NCBI RefSeq assembly: GCF_035046485.1
Contig: NC_085137.1
Coordinates: 501,476,536 to 501,540,535, forward strand
DNA: 64,000 nt
Source: Aedes albopictus
Taxonomy: Eukaryota > Arthropoda > Insecta > Diptera > Culicidae
Direction of reading: 5' to 3'
Shown here: in pieces, positions 1 to 12,600 of the stretch
Layout: each line of letters opens with the position of its first letter
Position numbering within the stretch: position 1 is the first letter of the stretch
Program-made: the position numbers and the translations under genes
The notes under the pieces: generated by a model
Told to the model about the DNA's origin: nothing
Seen by the model: the letters and a program-made list of their open reading frames with translations, nothing else
The model's database searches: none

Positions 1-2970
1 GAAGAAACCCATAGTATAAGTTCTAAGAGAAGGAATTCGTGGAAGAGTTTCTGTAAGGAATCCCTGAAAGATTTTCTAAGAGAATCCAGGGAGCAGTTTC
101 GAAAGGAATCCAAGGAAGGTTTCAATTTTTTTCTGGAATAACCTTGGAAAACTTTGGATAAAATTCTAAATGAAACTATCAGTGTTATTAAGGGATCCCT
201 GGAAGAACTCTTGAATGAACTCTCAGAAAAAATCGTCATGGGACGTCATGCGACGTCATGGCAAAATTTTCGTTTTGATTCTTTGGAAATTTCTCTAAAG
301 CTATCGCTTTGAGAATAGCTGTACGATTGGAGGAATGTCTTAAGATATCCATGTGAGAATTTCTGGAGGAATTCCTAAAAGCAATTCCTAGAGGAACTTC
401 AGGAAGCATTCCTGGAGGAATCTTTGGAGGATTTCCTGAACAAATCACTGGAAGAATTCTTGTTTGAATTTCTAGATGAATTCCTGACATAATTCCTGGA
501 GCCATCCCTGAAATTATCCCTGGATGAATCCCTGAAGAAATCCCTGCAGTAATTTCTGGAGGAATTCCTTGAAGAATCATCGGAGTAATTCTTGGAGGGA
601 TCTCTAGTGAAATTCCTGAAAGAATCTCAAGGGAATTCCTGTAAGAATCTGTTGATGAATTTCTAGAGGAATTTCTGGAAGAAAATCTGCACAAATTTTC
701 GGAAGAATTCTTCGAAAAACCATGCAGGAATTCCCGGAGGAATCCCTGGAAAAAAAAACATGAAGGAATCCCACAAATAATTCCTTAAGAAATCCAAAAA
801 AGAATTTTTGAAGCTATCTCAGAAGGAGTATCTGAAGAAATCTCAGAAGGAAGTACTGAAGAAATCTTAGAAGGAATTCTTGGAAAAATTCTGAAGGAAT
901 CCTAAAAAAAGTTCGTGGATGAACTATTTACTGGTGGAATCCCTATAGCAGTCCCTGAAGGAATCTCTGGATAAGTTTTTTAAAGAAACTTCAGCAGCAA
1001 TCCCTGAAGCAATGTAAAGATAAATTCTTGAAGGAATCCCTTAAAAATTCCTGGAGGAGTTCCTGAAAGAATTCCAGAAGGAATTCCTGAAGAAAACCCA
1101 AGAATACTGGAGAAAATCTTCAAGATTTGTTTTTTGACATTCTCTGGAGGAATTCCTGGGGGAATCCCTGGAAGAATTTTTGGAGGAATCCCGGAAGCAA
1201 TTCCTGGAAGAATCCCTTTTTTGGAGAAATTCTGGAGGAATACCACAATAAATGTAGGGAGGAAATCCTGGAGGAATTCCTTGTAGACTCACTCGAGCAA
1301 TTCCAGAGTGAGTCCCTGGAAATTCCTGGAGAAAAACCTGTAGAAATTACTGGAGAAATCTCTACAGAAACTCCTGAAGGAATCTCTAGGGGAATTGCTG
1401 TAATAATCTGTAGAAGAATTCCTAGATGAATCCCTGGAAACATTCCTGGAAGAATCCCGCAAACAATTGCTTAAGAAAAACCAAAAGGAATTCCTCAAGG
1501 AATCTCAGTAGGGGTGTCTGAAGAAAGGAAGTATTGAAGAAATCGCAGAAGGAATTCTTGGACAAATCATGAAGGAATCCTGAGAAGAGTTTGTGGAAGA
1601 AATGCTGGTGGAATTTCTGTAGCAGTTCCTGAAGGAATCCCAGACGGAATTCCCGAGTGAATCTTTGGAGGAATTTCTGAGGAAATCTCTGGAGGAATTC
1701 TTGGAAGAACCCCGGAAGAAATCCCACGTAAAAATCCGTAGGAGAGCAGTCTAAACGAATTCATAGAAAAATTCACGGAGCAATTCCTGGAACAATCCCT
1801 GAAGCAATTCCTGGAGGAATCCTTAGAGGATTTCCTAAAATAATCCTGGAAAAATCTCTGGAAGAATCCCTGGAGGAATTCCTTGAAGCAATTCCAGGAT
1901 GTATCCCTGGAAATTCCTGAAAGAATCTCTACAGAAACTCCTGAAGGAATCTCTAGGGGAATTCCTGGAAGAATCTGTAGAGTAATTCCTAGATGAATCT
2001 CTAGAGGAATTTCTGGAGGAATCCCTGCAGGAATTTTCGGATGAATTCTTGGAGGGGTCCCTGCAGAAATTCCCAGGGGAATCCCTGAAAAAATTCCTGG
2101 AGGAATCCAGCAAACAATTACTTAAGAAATCCCAAAAGGAATTTCTTGAAAATCTCAGAAGAAGTTCCTTAAGAAATCTCAGAAGGAATTCCTAGAAACA
2201 TGCTGAAGAAATCCTAGGAAGAGTAAACGAATTCAGAGAAGAATTCACGGAGCAATTCCTGGAGGAATTTCTGGACGAATCCCTGTCAGAAGTTCCGGAG
2301 CAATTCCTGGAGGAATCCTCAGAGGATTTCCTAAAAAATACCCTGGAGGATTTTTTTTGGAGGAATACCAGGAGGAATCCCTGGATAAATATTTGGAGAA
2401 AATCGTGGAGGAATCCCTGGAAGAATTCCCAGAGAAATTCCTGCAGGAATTCCTTGAGCAATTCCTGGAGCAATTCTAGCACGAATCCCTGAAAATTCCT
2501 AGAGGAATGCCCGTGGACATTACTGGAGGAATCTACAAAAACTTCTGAAGAAATCTTTGGGGGAATTTGTGGAAGAACCTGCAGAGGAATTCCCAGATGA
2601 ATCTTTGGAGGAATATCTGGAGAAACCCCGGCAGAACTTTTCGGAGGAGTCCCTGCACAAATTCCCAGAAGAATCCTGGTGGAATCCAGCAAACAATTCC
2701 ATAAGAAATCCCAAAAAGAATTCCTGAAAAGTTCGGAGAAAGAATTCTTGGAAAATCCTGAAGGAACCTAAGAAGAGTTCGTGGATGAACTTCTGATGGA
2801 ATCCCTGTAGCAGTTCCTGAAGGAATTCTTGAATGAATTTCTGAAGAAACTCCAGCAGGAATCCCGGGAACAATCCCAAGAGAAATTCCTAAGGAAATCT
2901 CTGAACAATTCCTAGAATAGTTCCTGAAAGAATTCCAGACGGAATTTTCGTGTGAATCTCTGTGGAATGT
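1..2970. repeat. Degenerate 12-bp minisatellite, block 1
   Basis: The whole stretch is an imperfect tandem array of a roughly 12-bp unit near GGAATTCCTGGA on the + strand, with variants such as GGAATCCCTGGA and AGAATTCCTGAA. Because 12 is a multiple of 3, many frames stay open and give low-complexity four-residue repeats (RNSS, GIPP). These open frames are not evidence of genes. The block ends just before the ClC exon at 3110, so it probably lies in the preceding ClC intron. Nothing else is visible in it. Confidence 0.9.
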
Positions 2971-3109
2971 GGAATGCATGGCTGCTTTAAGTGTACTTCA
3001 GCAACCCCCAATAGGGTCCTCATAGAACATACCCTCGTTTGACATTACTCCATCATTATCTTCCTGGATAGGTAGAATATAGAACTTACTCGTTCAAATC
3101 CTTTTCTAG

Positions 3110-4004
3110 ATCTTTGTCCACCCGGGAAAATACGCATTGATAGGAGCGGCCGCCCAGTTAGGGGGCGTCGTCCGAATGACGCTGAGTTTGAGCGTCATCA
3201 TACTGGAAACAACCGGAAACATCGGATTCGTCCTACCGATCATTCTCACCGTGATGGCAGCCAAGTGGAGTGGGGACTACTTCAACGAGGGTGTGTACGA
3301 TAACCAGATCAAGGCGTCCAAGGTACCGATGCTGCCGTGGCACGTGGATCCAACCCTGCAGCAGAATATTGCCGAAGATATTATGAACCAACCGGTGGTT
3401 TGCGTCCGCCGAAAGGAGAAGGTTAACTACATTATCGATATTCTGAAGAATACGGCCCACAATGGATTCCCGGTCATCGAGGATGACGAGAATGTGAGTT
3501 CAAGTTGTGTTAGACTTCGGAAGGAAACATTATTTCAAACGATTCAATTTCTCCCAACAGGGTAACCGAGAAAACGGAAAACTGATTGGCCTAATCCTGC
3601 GTTCCCAGCTGGTGGTAATTCTGATGCGAAGCATGTACATCGAAACCAATCGGTTCTGGAGAGATCTTGTAACTATTCGAAACTTTAGAAAGGAATATCC
3701 CCGGTATCCCACTATCGAGGTAACTATCTCATTCCTAATCCCCCAAAGACTTTCGACAAACTAAACTACGTTGTTTCCCATCCGCCAGGACCTGAAAATC
3801 AGCGAGGACAAAACCCTGCGCAACTACACCGTCGACATGAGCATCTTCATGAATCCCTCGCCGTACAGCGTCAATCTGAAGACGTCGGTTCCGCGGATTT
3901 TCCAGCTGTTCCGGGCGCTGGGCCTGCGGCACTTGGTGGTCGTTACGCGAGAGAATCGCATCCGAGGTATCATCACCCGAAAGGATTTCCTGCCTGAGCT
4001 ATGA
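3110..4004 (+). CDS. ClC-7-type chloride/proton antiporter, last three exons
   Basis: This is the C-terminal part of a voltage-gated chloride channel family protein, closest in memory to the lysosomal Cl-/H+ exchanger ClC-7. Exons are 3110-3493, 3561-3719 and 3789-4004, joined by GT-AG introns of 67 and 69 nt, giving 252 residues to a TGA stop. The first exon starts after TTTTCTAG and encodes PGKYALIGAAAQLGG, the conserved end of the ClC membrane domain, then VRMTLSLSVIILETTGN. Two CBS domains follow: the first from about MNQPVVCVRRKEK through GLILRSQL, the second from MNPSPYSV through RALGLRHLVVV to RGIITRKDFL. The second CBS motif and ending are typical of ClC-7 rather than ClC-3/4/5. Earlier exons must lie upstream of the window, because block 1 contains none. 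It probably acts in endolysosomal membranes (family knowledge). The subfamily call is from memory. Confidence 0.9.
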
Positions 4005-4424
4005 TCGAGGCGAACGGGTGATATGAACGGTTGAGCCAAAGAGGTTGGCATCTGAAGAGAATGTGATTCTCGCCTTGTTTTTAAGTTTTATTTCCTGATT
4101 GATATGATGATGATTCGATAATCTACGTCTGTTTTGATTTTAGTTTAGTTTACGTTTGTAGGTATATAAGCAAAGCAAGAGACTGGTATGTGTTATATCC
4201 TACTAACTTAATAGATCAAGTGCCGAATGTCCCGCGAAACGCGAACCGAATTTGTATTTTAATTGTAGTTACGAGATCAAACTCGAATGGATTCGTTTTA
4301 ATGAACCAACCGAATAATACAAAAATTGTAAATTTAAAATATTCATCAATTGCCGTAATATCACAACACCATCGCATTGGGAAAGACTATCAGTATATTC
4401 GTAGAGATTGTATTCTTCCCCACT
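4005..4424. other. 3' flank of the ClC gene
   Basis: This AT-rich non-repetitive sequence probably includes the ClC 3' untranslated region. I see no canonical AATAAA signal and no coding exon. It runs directly into the next minisatellite block. Confidence 0.5.
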
Positions 4425-5964
4425 AGAATTCCACTAGAGATTGCTCCAATAATTACATCTGGAATGATTCGAAGTATTTCTGCAAGAATGTATTCCAGAA
4501 AATCTTTTAGAAAATTTTACTTAGAGAAAATTTTACTTAGAGATTAGAAAATTTTACTTAGATAGAGAAAATACCCCAAGAATTGTTTGAAAAAATTGTA
4601 CAAAAAAACCTTTAGGGATCCTAGTATTCCTTCAACAATTACTGCAGACATTGATTTCTTCAATTTTTTTTATCCAGGAATATTCCTACTAAAATTCTTC
4701 CAGGTATTCGCTAAGAAAGCTCTCCTGAGATTCCATAGAGTTCCTCATGGAATTGCTTCCGGGATTGCTCATCGGGTTTCTTCAGAAATTACTTCGAGTT
4801 CCTCCAGGGATTCACCGGAAATTTCTTCTGTTATTCTTTCAAAAACGAATTCCTGGATTATTTCAAAAATGCCTGCAAGAACTCTTGTTGGGATTCCTTC
4901 AGAAACTCCCCAGGAAGTAATCCAGGATTTCAGGATTTCCTCAAGAATTTTAGCGGTTTCTTCAGTATTTCCTCTAAGAATTCATCAGAAAATCCTCCTG
5001 GAATTCTCTCAGAAATCTAACTTTGTATTTCATCATAAATCTTGAGATTCCCCCAGAAACTCCTCAAGGGATTCCTTCGGAAATTCCTCCCGGATTTTTT
5101 TTTTCAAGAACTATTCCAGGTATTCCTCCTGCCAATCCTCTGATTTTATTCAGGCATTTCTCCAGGGACTTCTGCAAGAGTCGGACTGTTGCCCATCGGT
5201 CGAACATCGTCCTGTCGATGGGCAACAACGAGCCCGAAACCGGTCGACTCAAAAAGGTAATTATATCTCCTTTTTAACGTTTTGTAAGAATAATAAGTGT
5301 TGTGTCTGTCTCGCGTCGCGTGTTATAAGTGTCTTCTGCAAGAGTTCTACCAAGAATTTCTACGGGAATTACCCCAGGTATTTCCTCAGGAATTCCTCCG
5401 GGAATTTATTCTAGAATGGATCCAGGAATTCTTCCAGGGTTTCTTCTAAGAATTAATCTAGGAATTTGTTCTCTAGGGTTTCTTTTACAAATTCCTCCAA
5501 GAATTATTTCATGGATCCCTCCAGAAATTGCACCGATGATTCCTGCAGTAATTCCTCCTAAAAATCCTTCTGGAATTCCTCCAGAAATTCCTCTGGAAAT
5601 TCCTCCTGGCACTCCACCAGAAATTCCTTTCAGGATTCCTCCAAAAAGCTCTCCAGGAATTCCTTCAGAAATTTCTCCATGGATTTCTACCAGAATTCCT
5701 CTAGAGATTCTTCAAGGAATTCATTTAGGGATTCCTCAAGGTATTCGTTTAGGGATTCCTCCTGGAGTTCTTCCATTAATAGTTCTACGGAATTTCGCCT
5801 CCAGGAATTCCTCAAGAGGTTTCTTAAGAATTACCCAAAGAATCTCTTCAGAAAGTCCTCCAGGAATTGATCCAAGAACTCCCATAGGAATCCATTCATA
5901 AATTACTACCGCAATTCCTCCAGGAATTCCTTCTGGGATTCATCCAAAATCGCTCTGGGAATTA
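4425..5964. repeat. 12-bp minisatellite, block 2 (left part)
   Basis: Same family as block 1 but inverted: the + strand now reads TTCCTCCAGGAATTCC-type units. The array is cut by a 3.7-kb insertion at 5965-9677 and resumes at 9680. About 100 bp of non-repetitive sequence around 5160-5260 is embedded in it (see the candidate exon). Open frames such as the GIPP-type run at 5329-5901 are artefacts of the 12-nt period. Confidence 0.88.
5218..5256 (+). other. Candidate first coding exon inside the minisatellite
   Basis: A short unique patch interrupts the minisatellite. It holds an ATG at 5218 in fair context (GTCGATGG), 13 codons reading MGNNEPETGRLKK, and an immediate GTAATTAT splice donor at 5257. 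Upstream, CTCCAG at about 5160-5165 could instead serve as an acceptor, making an internal exon in the same frame. I do not recognise the product and no downstream partner exon is visible. It may belong to a gene extending beyond the window or be chance. Confidence 0.25.
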
Positions 5965-6082
5965 CCGTCGTTGGGGGTGATAATGGGTCAAAAAAGGCAA
6001 CTCAAAGATTGTTTGTTAAATATGAAATGTAGTTGAAGTTGGAATAACTTTTTATTTGGTATGCATACTCTTCTATATGGTA

Positions 6083-6569
6083 GGGTACGGGCACCGGTTT
6101 TGGCCAGTCTAAGGGAAATTATTTTTATAAAAATAATCAATAATCCAATGAAACTTACCAATGTATTAAATGAAAGGTTTCGATCTATACTTTATTAGAA
6201 AAATGCAGAAATCAAACTAATACTTGATTTTTGTATTAAAAGTGGTACTGGCCAAAATAGAAGCATTGCCGCAGTTTTGGCCATATTCTCAGCTTTGGTT
6301 TCTATTTTGGCCAATCACGTGTATTTCTTATGGGAGTGGCCAAATTAGAAGCACCCTGGCCAAAATAGATATATGGAAGCTGATTTTTTAAGGAAAATTA
6401 TTTTTTTCTTTCAGTTTTTAATCAAAATGTATGGTTTTCACAGCTGTAATCATCATATTATATTAGAATCTACTAGTAAAAAATAAATTTATATCAATTT
6501 AGATCGTAATAGGGTGAATACCGCACTATGGCCAAAACTCCGGGCTGGCCAAAACTGAAGCTTCTACCC
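6083..6569. mobile_element. MITE nested in element A
   Basis: The termini are GGGTA...TACCC flanked by TA (6081-6082 and 6570-6571). The subterminal GTTTTGGCCAG is repeated in inverted orientation. Several internal copies of TGGCCAAAAT are present. No coding capacity. It is similar in end design to the 127-bp MITE at 21304. Confidence 0.7.
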
Positions 6570-7432
6570 TAGTGATAGTTTTGTAAGAAAGTATCACATT
6601 ATATGAATTGTCTACTAAACTACAAATGATTGAAAATTGACCCAATCTCACCCCTTAGAGGGGGTGAGAATGGGTCAAAGTATTCTAAGTCGCCTATCTA
6701 AGAAAACAAGTTAATTTTATTGATCATATCTGGTAAACCTACTTAAAATACAATGTAACCATGATGAATAAAAGCTTAGGTAATTTTAAAAGATGATTAA
6801 TCCACCTAAAAGGGCTAATACAATCGAAAAATTTTTTGAAAGTTGATAAAATAAAGTTTGTATGTTGTATCGCCATTTTAGCCACCATAATCATCCTCAT
6901 TTAAAGTTTCAACCTCCATGAGAAAAGGGGGGATTACAATAAGGGAGAGGCGCATTGAAAGATTTATTGAAAAAAAAATGATATTTTTCGACGTTCGTAC
7001 GTTATCCGAAATTTTGTCATTTTACCGATATTATGGCCCCGGTATTTCCAGGATACTACTACCGTCTGGTAGTTTCACGATATTTCCTTAAAATTAAAAA
7101 AAAATGAGTGGAGAAGAAAAACGCTATCAAGTCTATTTTGTGAGCTTACGATATTGCAGTACACTAAAGATTAGCTGATGATCAGAGAAGCTGTCCAAAC
7201 GCATGGGTTTATTGTTATAAATGATTTTTGGCACTAAACGTATGAACACACTCGCTTGACACTTCTTGGACATATTTTCGAAAACATCGTACTTTTAAGA
7301 AGATACGGTAAATATGGCACCACTCTAACGTCAAAAGGGGACTGGATAACAATTTGAATTTTTAGTTAAGGTTATATGTAGTCGATAACTTACTTGACCC
7401 AATCTCACCCCCATTCTTGATATTTAGACATA

Positions 7433-9295
7433 CCGTCGTGCAGGGCTACTTTTGAAATACGGGGCTACTTTGGACACTTTTGAATATGGATTTTTTGAAT
7501 TTGAAATATCGTTCAAATCTGTTTGATGTCTTTGGGACTATTATGACGCAATATTTTCCCCTTCATTTGGTTGTAAGTATTGGGTAGTCAGTCGGGAGTA
7601 CTACAGAGACTCCCCGACTCAATGGCCTCAGGGTCGGCACGTTCACTATGCAATTAACTCGCGGGCAGGTAATTCCCGTACAAAATGGAGGAAAACCACA
7701 GCACTTTTACACTTTCTACACCAGTTTATTGCTTCAACAACGCTTTATTCCTAGGCTATTCCTGGCACTTTCTACTCCCACTTTCTTAATTCTATCTGAC
7801 CTGTTCTTTGCGGGGCCCCTTCTCCTTCTGCTCCACCACCTCTCCTTCCTCGTCTCCAACGGCGACTCGCGTGCGGGCGTGGATCCTCGGCTCGCTCTCC
7901 ACGGTTTCCGGGGGTGGCTTGGGACTCGCGCTGGGCTTCAACTACTCGTCCGGGTCCTACCGATATTATAACGGATCGGTCTTCGGCTTTTGCCGGAATG
8001 GCTCACGGACTCACGGGCTTCGTAGGGCGCTGCACGGGGTTTTAAACCAAAAAACGGCGGGGTTCTGTTTAATGGAGAAGACATCGTAGATAATACCAGG
8101 CTTGGAACCAAAACGGGAGTATTCAGGGGTTACCTGATGTCCACTTCGCCTTCTTGCAATCCACTTTTCGTCACTACTCTCCTCTTTCACTAATCCACTT
8201 TCCTTTCACTATGCTTTCAAAGTCGTCCTTTCACTATCGTTCAAAGTCAAACTGTCTTCGCTGAAGAACTTTTTCTAAGTGAAAAGGATTTGGATCATCG
8301 GTTGACTGCAAGGTTCTTGACCTCGTTCCGCGGTCATTGCCCCCTCAGGGCTTATGTACATTCCTTAATGGCCCCATTACGCCACCCCTCATGGCCGCTC
8401 CAAGAATGGTAACCGTCCATCTGGCGGTGGGTTTCGGTACTTCGGTGGGTGGATGATGGCGGTCATCTCGTAGGGTGGTGGAGCCTGATCCTAGCTAGCC
8501 CTACGGCTGTCGGGAGATTAGCTGGGAAAAACCTACATTCATAACGAATACTACCTGCCATGTATATACACATTCACGGTTCACCCAAAATCACACAAAC
8601 TTCTCGGTAGTACTTACGACACGAATTATACAACACTTACATGGTTGAAATTGTTTTTCAAACAAACTTTTTATTGCTTGTCAGGAGGCGAAAAAACATC
8701 GAATGAATCATAAAAATATACATAACGTATCAGAACATTTGCTCTGTAAGCATTGTTTCTACAGTTCATAAATTTCAGAGGGTTGCTCAATTCGTGCAAG
8801 AAGTATCGACGTAGCATATACAATCGAATATTTGTATGGATACACAATATAAATGACCGTTTCACCTAAATAATGGAATGATGGCTCCCATACAGCCTTT
8901 TAGTCTATATTAAAATATCACGCTGCTCATAAAACCAAAGGTAGCACAGAACCACCTAAAAACGCATATATTTATTAAAATAATGTATGATATAGTATAC
9001 AACAGTATTGGTACAAAGTAGTATTCTAAATAAACCCGGAATTTCAACTGCAGTTTTGTTTTAATTATGAATGTCCAAAGTAGCCCCCCTCTGGTTCTAT
9101 ATGATGTCTCCGATTGATGTATGGACAACTTTTTTGTTTATGGATGGATTTAGTTCAAATTTTGCATACATCCTACATACATACTCACAATTGTTATGTG
9201 TAAAAATTGTGGAAATACATTCACTACTCTGGGAGTTATGATGTGATAAAGTTGAAAAACCATTAAAAAGTGTATAAAGAAGCCCCGCACGACGG
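7433..9295. mobile_element. TA-target transposon (element B), copy 1
   Basis: TIRs start CCGTCGTGCAGGGCT, with TA at 7431-7432 and 9296-9297. The interior is colinear, in inverted orientation, with the second copy at about 21258-27015, including shared stretches such as GGTTCTGTGCTA and AAACATCGAAT. A solo LTR (7572-8641) interrupts it. No transposase is readable. Its first five bases CCGTC are shared with element A and with the MITE at 62196. Confidence 0.72.
7572..8641. mobile_element. Probable solo LTR
   Basis: A 1070-bp insertion interrupts element B, as shown by comparison with the uninterrupted second copy. It starts TGTAAGTATT and ends ACACTTACA, so it has TG...CA ends and a short terminal inverted repeat TGTAAGT. 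It is flanked by a 4-bp TSD, TGGT. TG...CA ends and a 4-bp TSD fit a gypsy- or BEL-type LTR retrotransposon. No internal region remains, and the open frames near 7648-8089 are weak and unconserved in appearance. Confidence 0.65.
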
Positions 9296-9679
9296 TAGGG
9301 TCGAAAATAATGAATTTTTAAATAAAAAGTGCATTGACAGCCCGCTTTTTTCGTTGCATCAACCAGGTAATACCTACAGCTAACCACTTTAAAGATAATT
9401 ATTGGTTAGGTACATGTGTGAAACATTACGAAGGAGAATTTTTTTCAGAGTGATTCACTAGTAGTTTCATCATATAAGTTTAGCCAGAAATTTAACAAAA
9501 AAATGATTATTGCTAAACATCTTATTCTGCATTATGACGTGTAAAAACATCTTTTCTTTGAAATAATATAAAGTTTTCAATATAAATTAGCGATAGTAGA
9601 TGAGCTATTTCCAATTTTATGTTTCTCCGTTTTGACCCAATCTCACCCCCCAGACCCATTGTCACCCCCATCGACGGTA

Positions 9680-12600
9680 CTCTACAAATTTCTATTGGAA
9701 TTTATTCAGAAATTTCTCTTGGAATTTCTTCTGAAATTCCTCCAGTAATTGCTTCCAGAATTTCTCTCGAGATTCTTCCAGGAATTCATTCCAGGAATAG
9801 CTCCTCGGAATTCCCCCGAAAATTCCTTTACAAATTTATCCAGGAATTCGTCCTGGGATTCCGCAAGGAATTTGTCCAGAACTTTCCAGGCATTCCTCTT
9901 GAGGTTCCTCCAGAAATTGCTTCAGGGATTTTTCCAAGAATTTTCCCAGGAATCTTCCAAGAATTTCTCTAGAAATTTCTCTAAGGATTCCTCTAGGAAT
10001 TTTTCAAGAGGTTTCTTTAGAAATTTCTCCTGGGAGTTTCTCCATGGACTCATCCCAGGATTTCTCTAGAAATTCATCTAGAGATTGCTCCGGGAGTTCT
10101 TCTAGAGGTCCCTCCCAGAATTCTTCTAAAAACTCCACCAGGAATTCATCTAGGAATTTATCCAGAGATTGCTCCAGGCATTAGTCCAGGAATTTCTTCA
10201 GGGATTCTTGAAGGAAATACTCCAGGGTTTCCTCAAAGGATTTCTCAATGAATTTCTCGAGATACTCTTCCAGCAATTGATACAGGAATGTCTCCAGAAA
10301 TTTATCCAGGGGTTCCTCGAGGCATTCCTTCAGAAGTTCCTCCAGAGATTTCTATAGGGATTCCTCCAGGCATTCCAAGATTCCTTCAGAAATTACTACC
10401 GCAATTTCTCCAAGAATTTATCTATAAAATCCTCCAGGGATTCATTAGGAAATTTCCTCAAGAATTCCTCCCAGAGTTTATCCAAGAATTATTCCAATAA
10501 TTTCTCCTGGGTTTCCTGCATGAATTCCTCCTGAGATTTCTCTAGGAATTCTTTCAAATATTTTTTCAGGAATCCTCTAGGAAATCCTCAAGGGATTCTT
10601 TTAAAAAATTCCCCAAAAATTCTTTCCGGAATTCATTCAAGAATTATTCCAGGTATTGCCCTGGCATTCTTCCAGGAATTCATCCAGGCATTTCTACCAC
10701 GAATTTCACCGGAATTACCCCAGGTATTTCTTCAGGCATACCTCCGGGAATTTATTCAGGAATGGATCCAGGAATTCGTACAGCAATTGCTTCAGGAATT
10801 CTTCCAGGAATTCCTCCAAGAGTTAATCCAGAAATTTCTTCTTCTTCCTCCAGGAATTCCACCGATACTTCCTCCAGTAATTGAATTCTGAAATTGCTAC
10901 TGGAATTTCTCCAGGAATGCCTTTTCAAATTTCTCCTGGAACTCCACCAGAAATTCATCTCAGAATTCTTCTAGGAAGTTCTTCAGAAATTTCTCCATGG
11001 ATTCCTTCCAGAATTCCTCTACAGATTCTTCCAGGAATTCATTGAAGGATTTTTCAAAGAATTGATTTAGAGATTCCTCCTGGAATTCTTCCATGAATAG
11101 TTTCATGGAATTTCCCCAAGATTTCCTATAAAGATTTCTCCAGGAATTCCTCCTGGGGTTCCGCATGGAAGTTGTCTGGAAGTTCCTCCAGGAATGCCTT
11201 CTGAGGATCCTCCAGAAATTTGTTTCAGGGATTCCTTCAGGGTTCTTTCCAAGAATTCCTCCAAGGATTCTTTCAAAAATTTCTGTAGAAATTTCTCTAA
11301 GAATTTTTCCAGGAATTCTTTAAGAGGTTTCTTCAGAAATGCCCAAGGAATTCCTTCAGAAATCCTCCTAAAGGAATTCCTTCAGAAATTACTACCGCAA
11401 TTTCTCCAGGAATTTCTCCAGGGGCTCCTAAATAATTTCCCCCAGAAATTCCTCCCGGAGTTTTTCCAGGAATTATTCCAAGAATTCCTCCAGTGGTTTC
11501 TGTATAAATTCCTCCTGAGATTCCTCTAGGAATTCTTTCAAGGATTTCTTCGGGAATTCTATAGGAAATCCTTCAATGATTCCTTCAGAAATTCCCCCAG
11601 AAATTTCTCTGTGAATTTATCCTGGAATTATTCCAGGTATTCCTCCAGGATTTCATCCAGGCGTTTCTCCAGGGACTCCTTCAGGAATTCTACGAAGATC
11701 TACCCCAGATATTTCTTCAGAAATTCCCACAGGAATTTCTTCAGAAATTGATCCAGGAATCCCTCCAGGAATTTCTTCGGAAATTCCTACAGCATTAATT
11801 CAAGAGTTTCTGCAGGAAATACTTCAGAGATTACTTCAGATATTCTTTCAGGAGATTCTTTAGGAAATTTTATGGGAATTTTTCCAAGGGATTCCTCCGG
11901 AAATTCTTACAGGTTTCCTCCAAGAATTAATCCATGAATTTCAACTGCAAAGATTCCTCTGGAAAGGGCCCATATAGCCGAGGCGGTAAATGCACGGGTA
12001 TTCAGCATGACCATGCTGAGGGTGACGGGTTCGGTCGGTCCAGGATCTTTTCGTGAAGGAAATTTCCTTTACTTCCTTGGTATCTTCGTGCCTGTCACAC
12101 GATATACGCATGCAAAATGGTCATTGGCAGAGGAAGCTCTCAGTTATTAACTGTGGAAGTGCTCATAGAACTGAGATGCGGGCTCATAGACTCATAGAAG
12201 TTGAGATGCAGGCTTTGTCCCAATGAGGACGTTACGCCAAGAAGAGAGAGAGATTCCTCTAGAAATCCGTCCAGGAGTTATTTCACGGATTCCTCCAGAA
12301 ATTCCACCAGGAATTACTCCAGGAATATATCAGAAATTCCTTCAGGGATTCCTCTAAGGATTCTTCCGTGAAATTCCTCCAATAATTCTTCCAGAAATTC
12401 CTCCAAGAATTCCTCCAAAAATTCCTCCAGAAATTCCTCTGGGAATTCTTTTAGAAATTTATCTTGGAATTTCATCAGAAATTTCTCTAATGTTCCAGGC
12501 ATTACTCCAGGAACTTCTCCAGGGATGCCTCCTTCAGAAATTTCTCCATTAACTTCTCCAGGGATTCCGCCAGGAATTCGTCCAGAAAATTCTCCAGGAT

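Larger units (their letters stand above)
5965..9677. mobile_element. TA-target DNA transposon (element A), carrier of nested insertions
   Basis: The TIRs begin CCGTCGTTGGGGGTGATAAT and match over 25 bp with two differences. The element is flanked by a TA on each side (5963-5964 and 9678-9679). It sits in the minisatellite, which continues on both sides. Internal motifs such as GACCCAATCTCACCCC near 6640 and 7396 repeat the terminal sequence. No transposase frame is visible, so it is non-autonomous. It contains a 487-bp MITE, element B and a solo LTR. Superfamily is unassigned; TA targets fit Tc1/mariner-like elements. Confidence 0.75.

Noticed and set aside
236..2979. Long open frames on both strands (RNSS-, GIPP-like proteins)
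   Set aside because: They follow from the 12-nt repeat period, occur in several frames at once and encode only low-complexity sequence.
7648..8089. Protein-coding gene at 7.6-8.1 kb
   Set aside because: The region lies wholly within the probable solo LTR. The frames overlap each other and have no domain.
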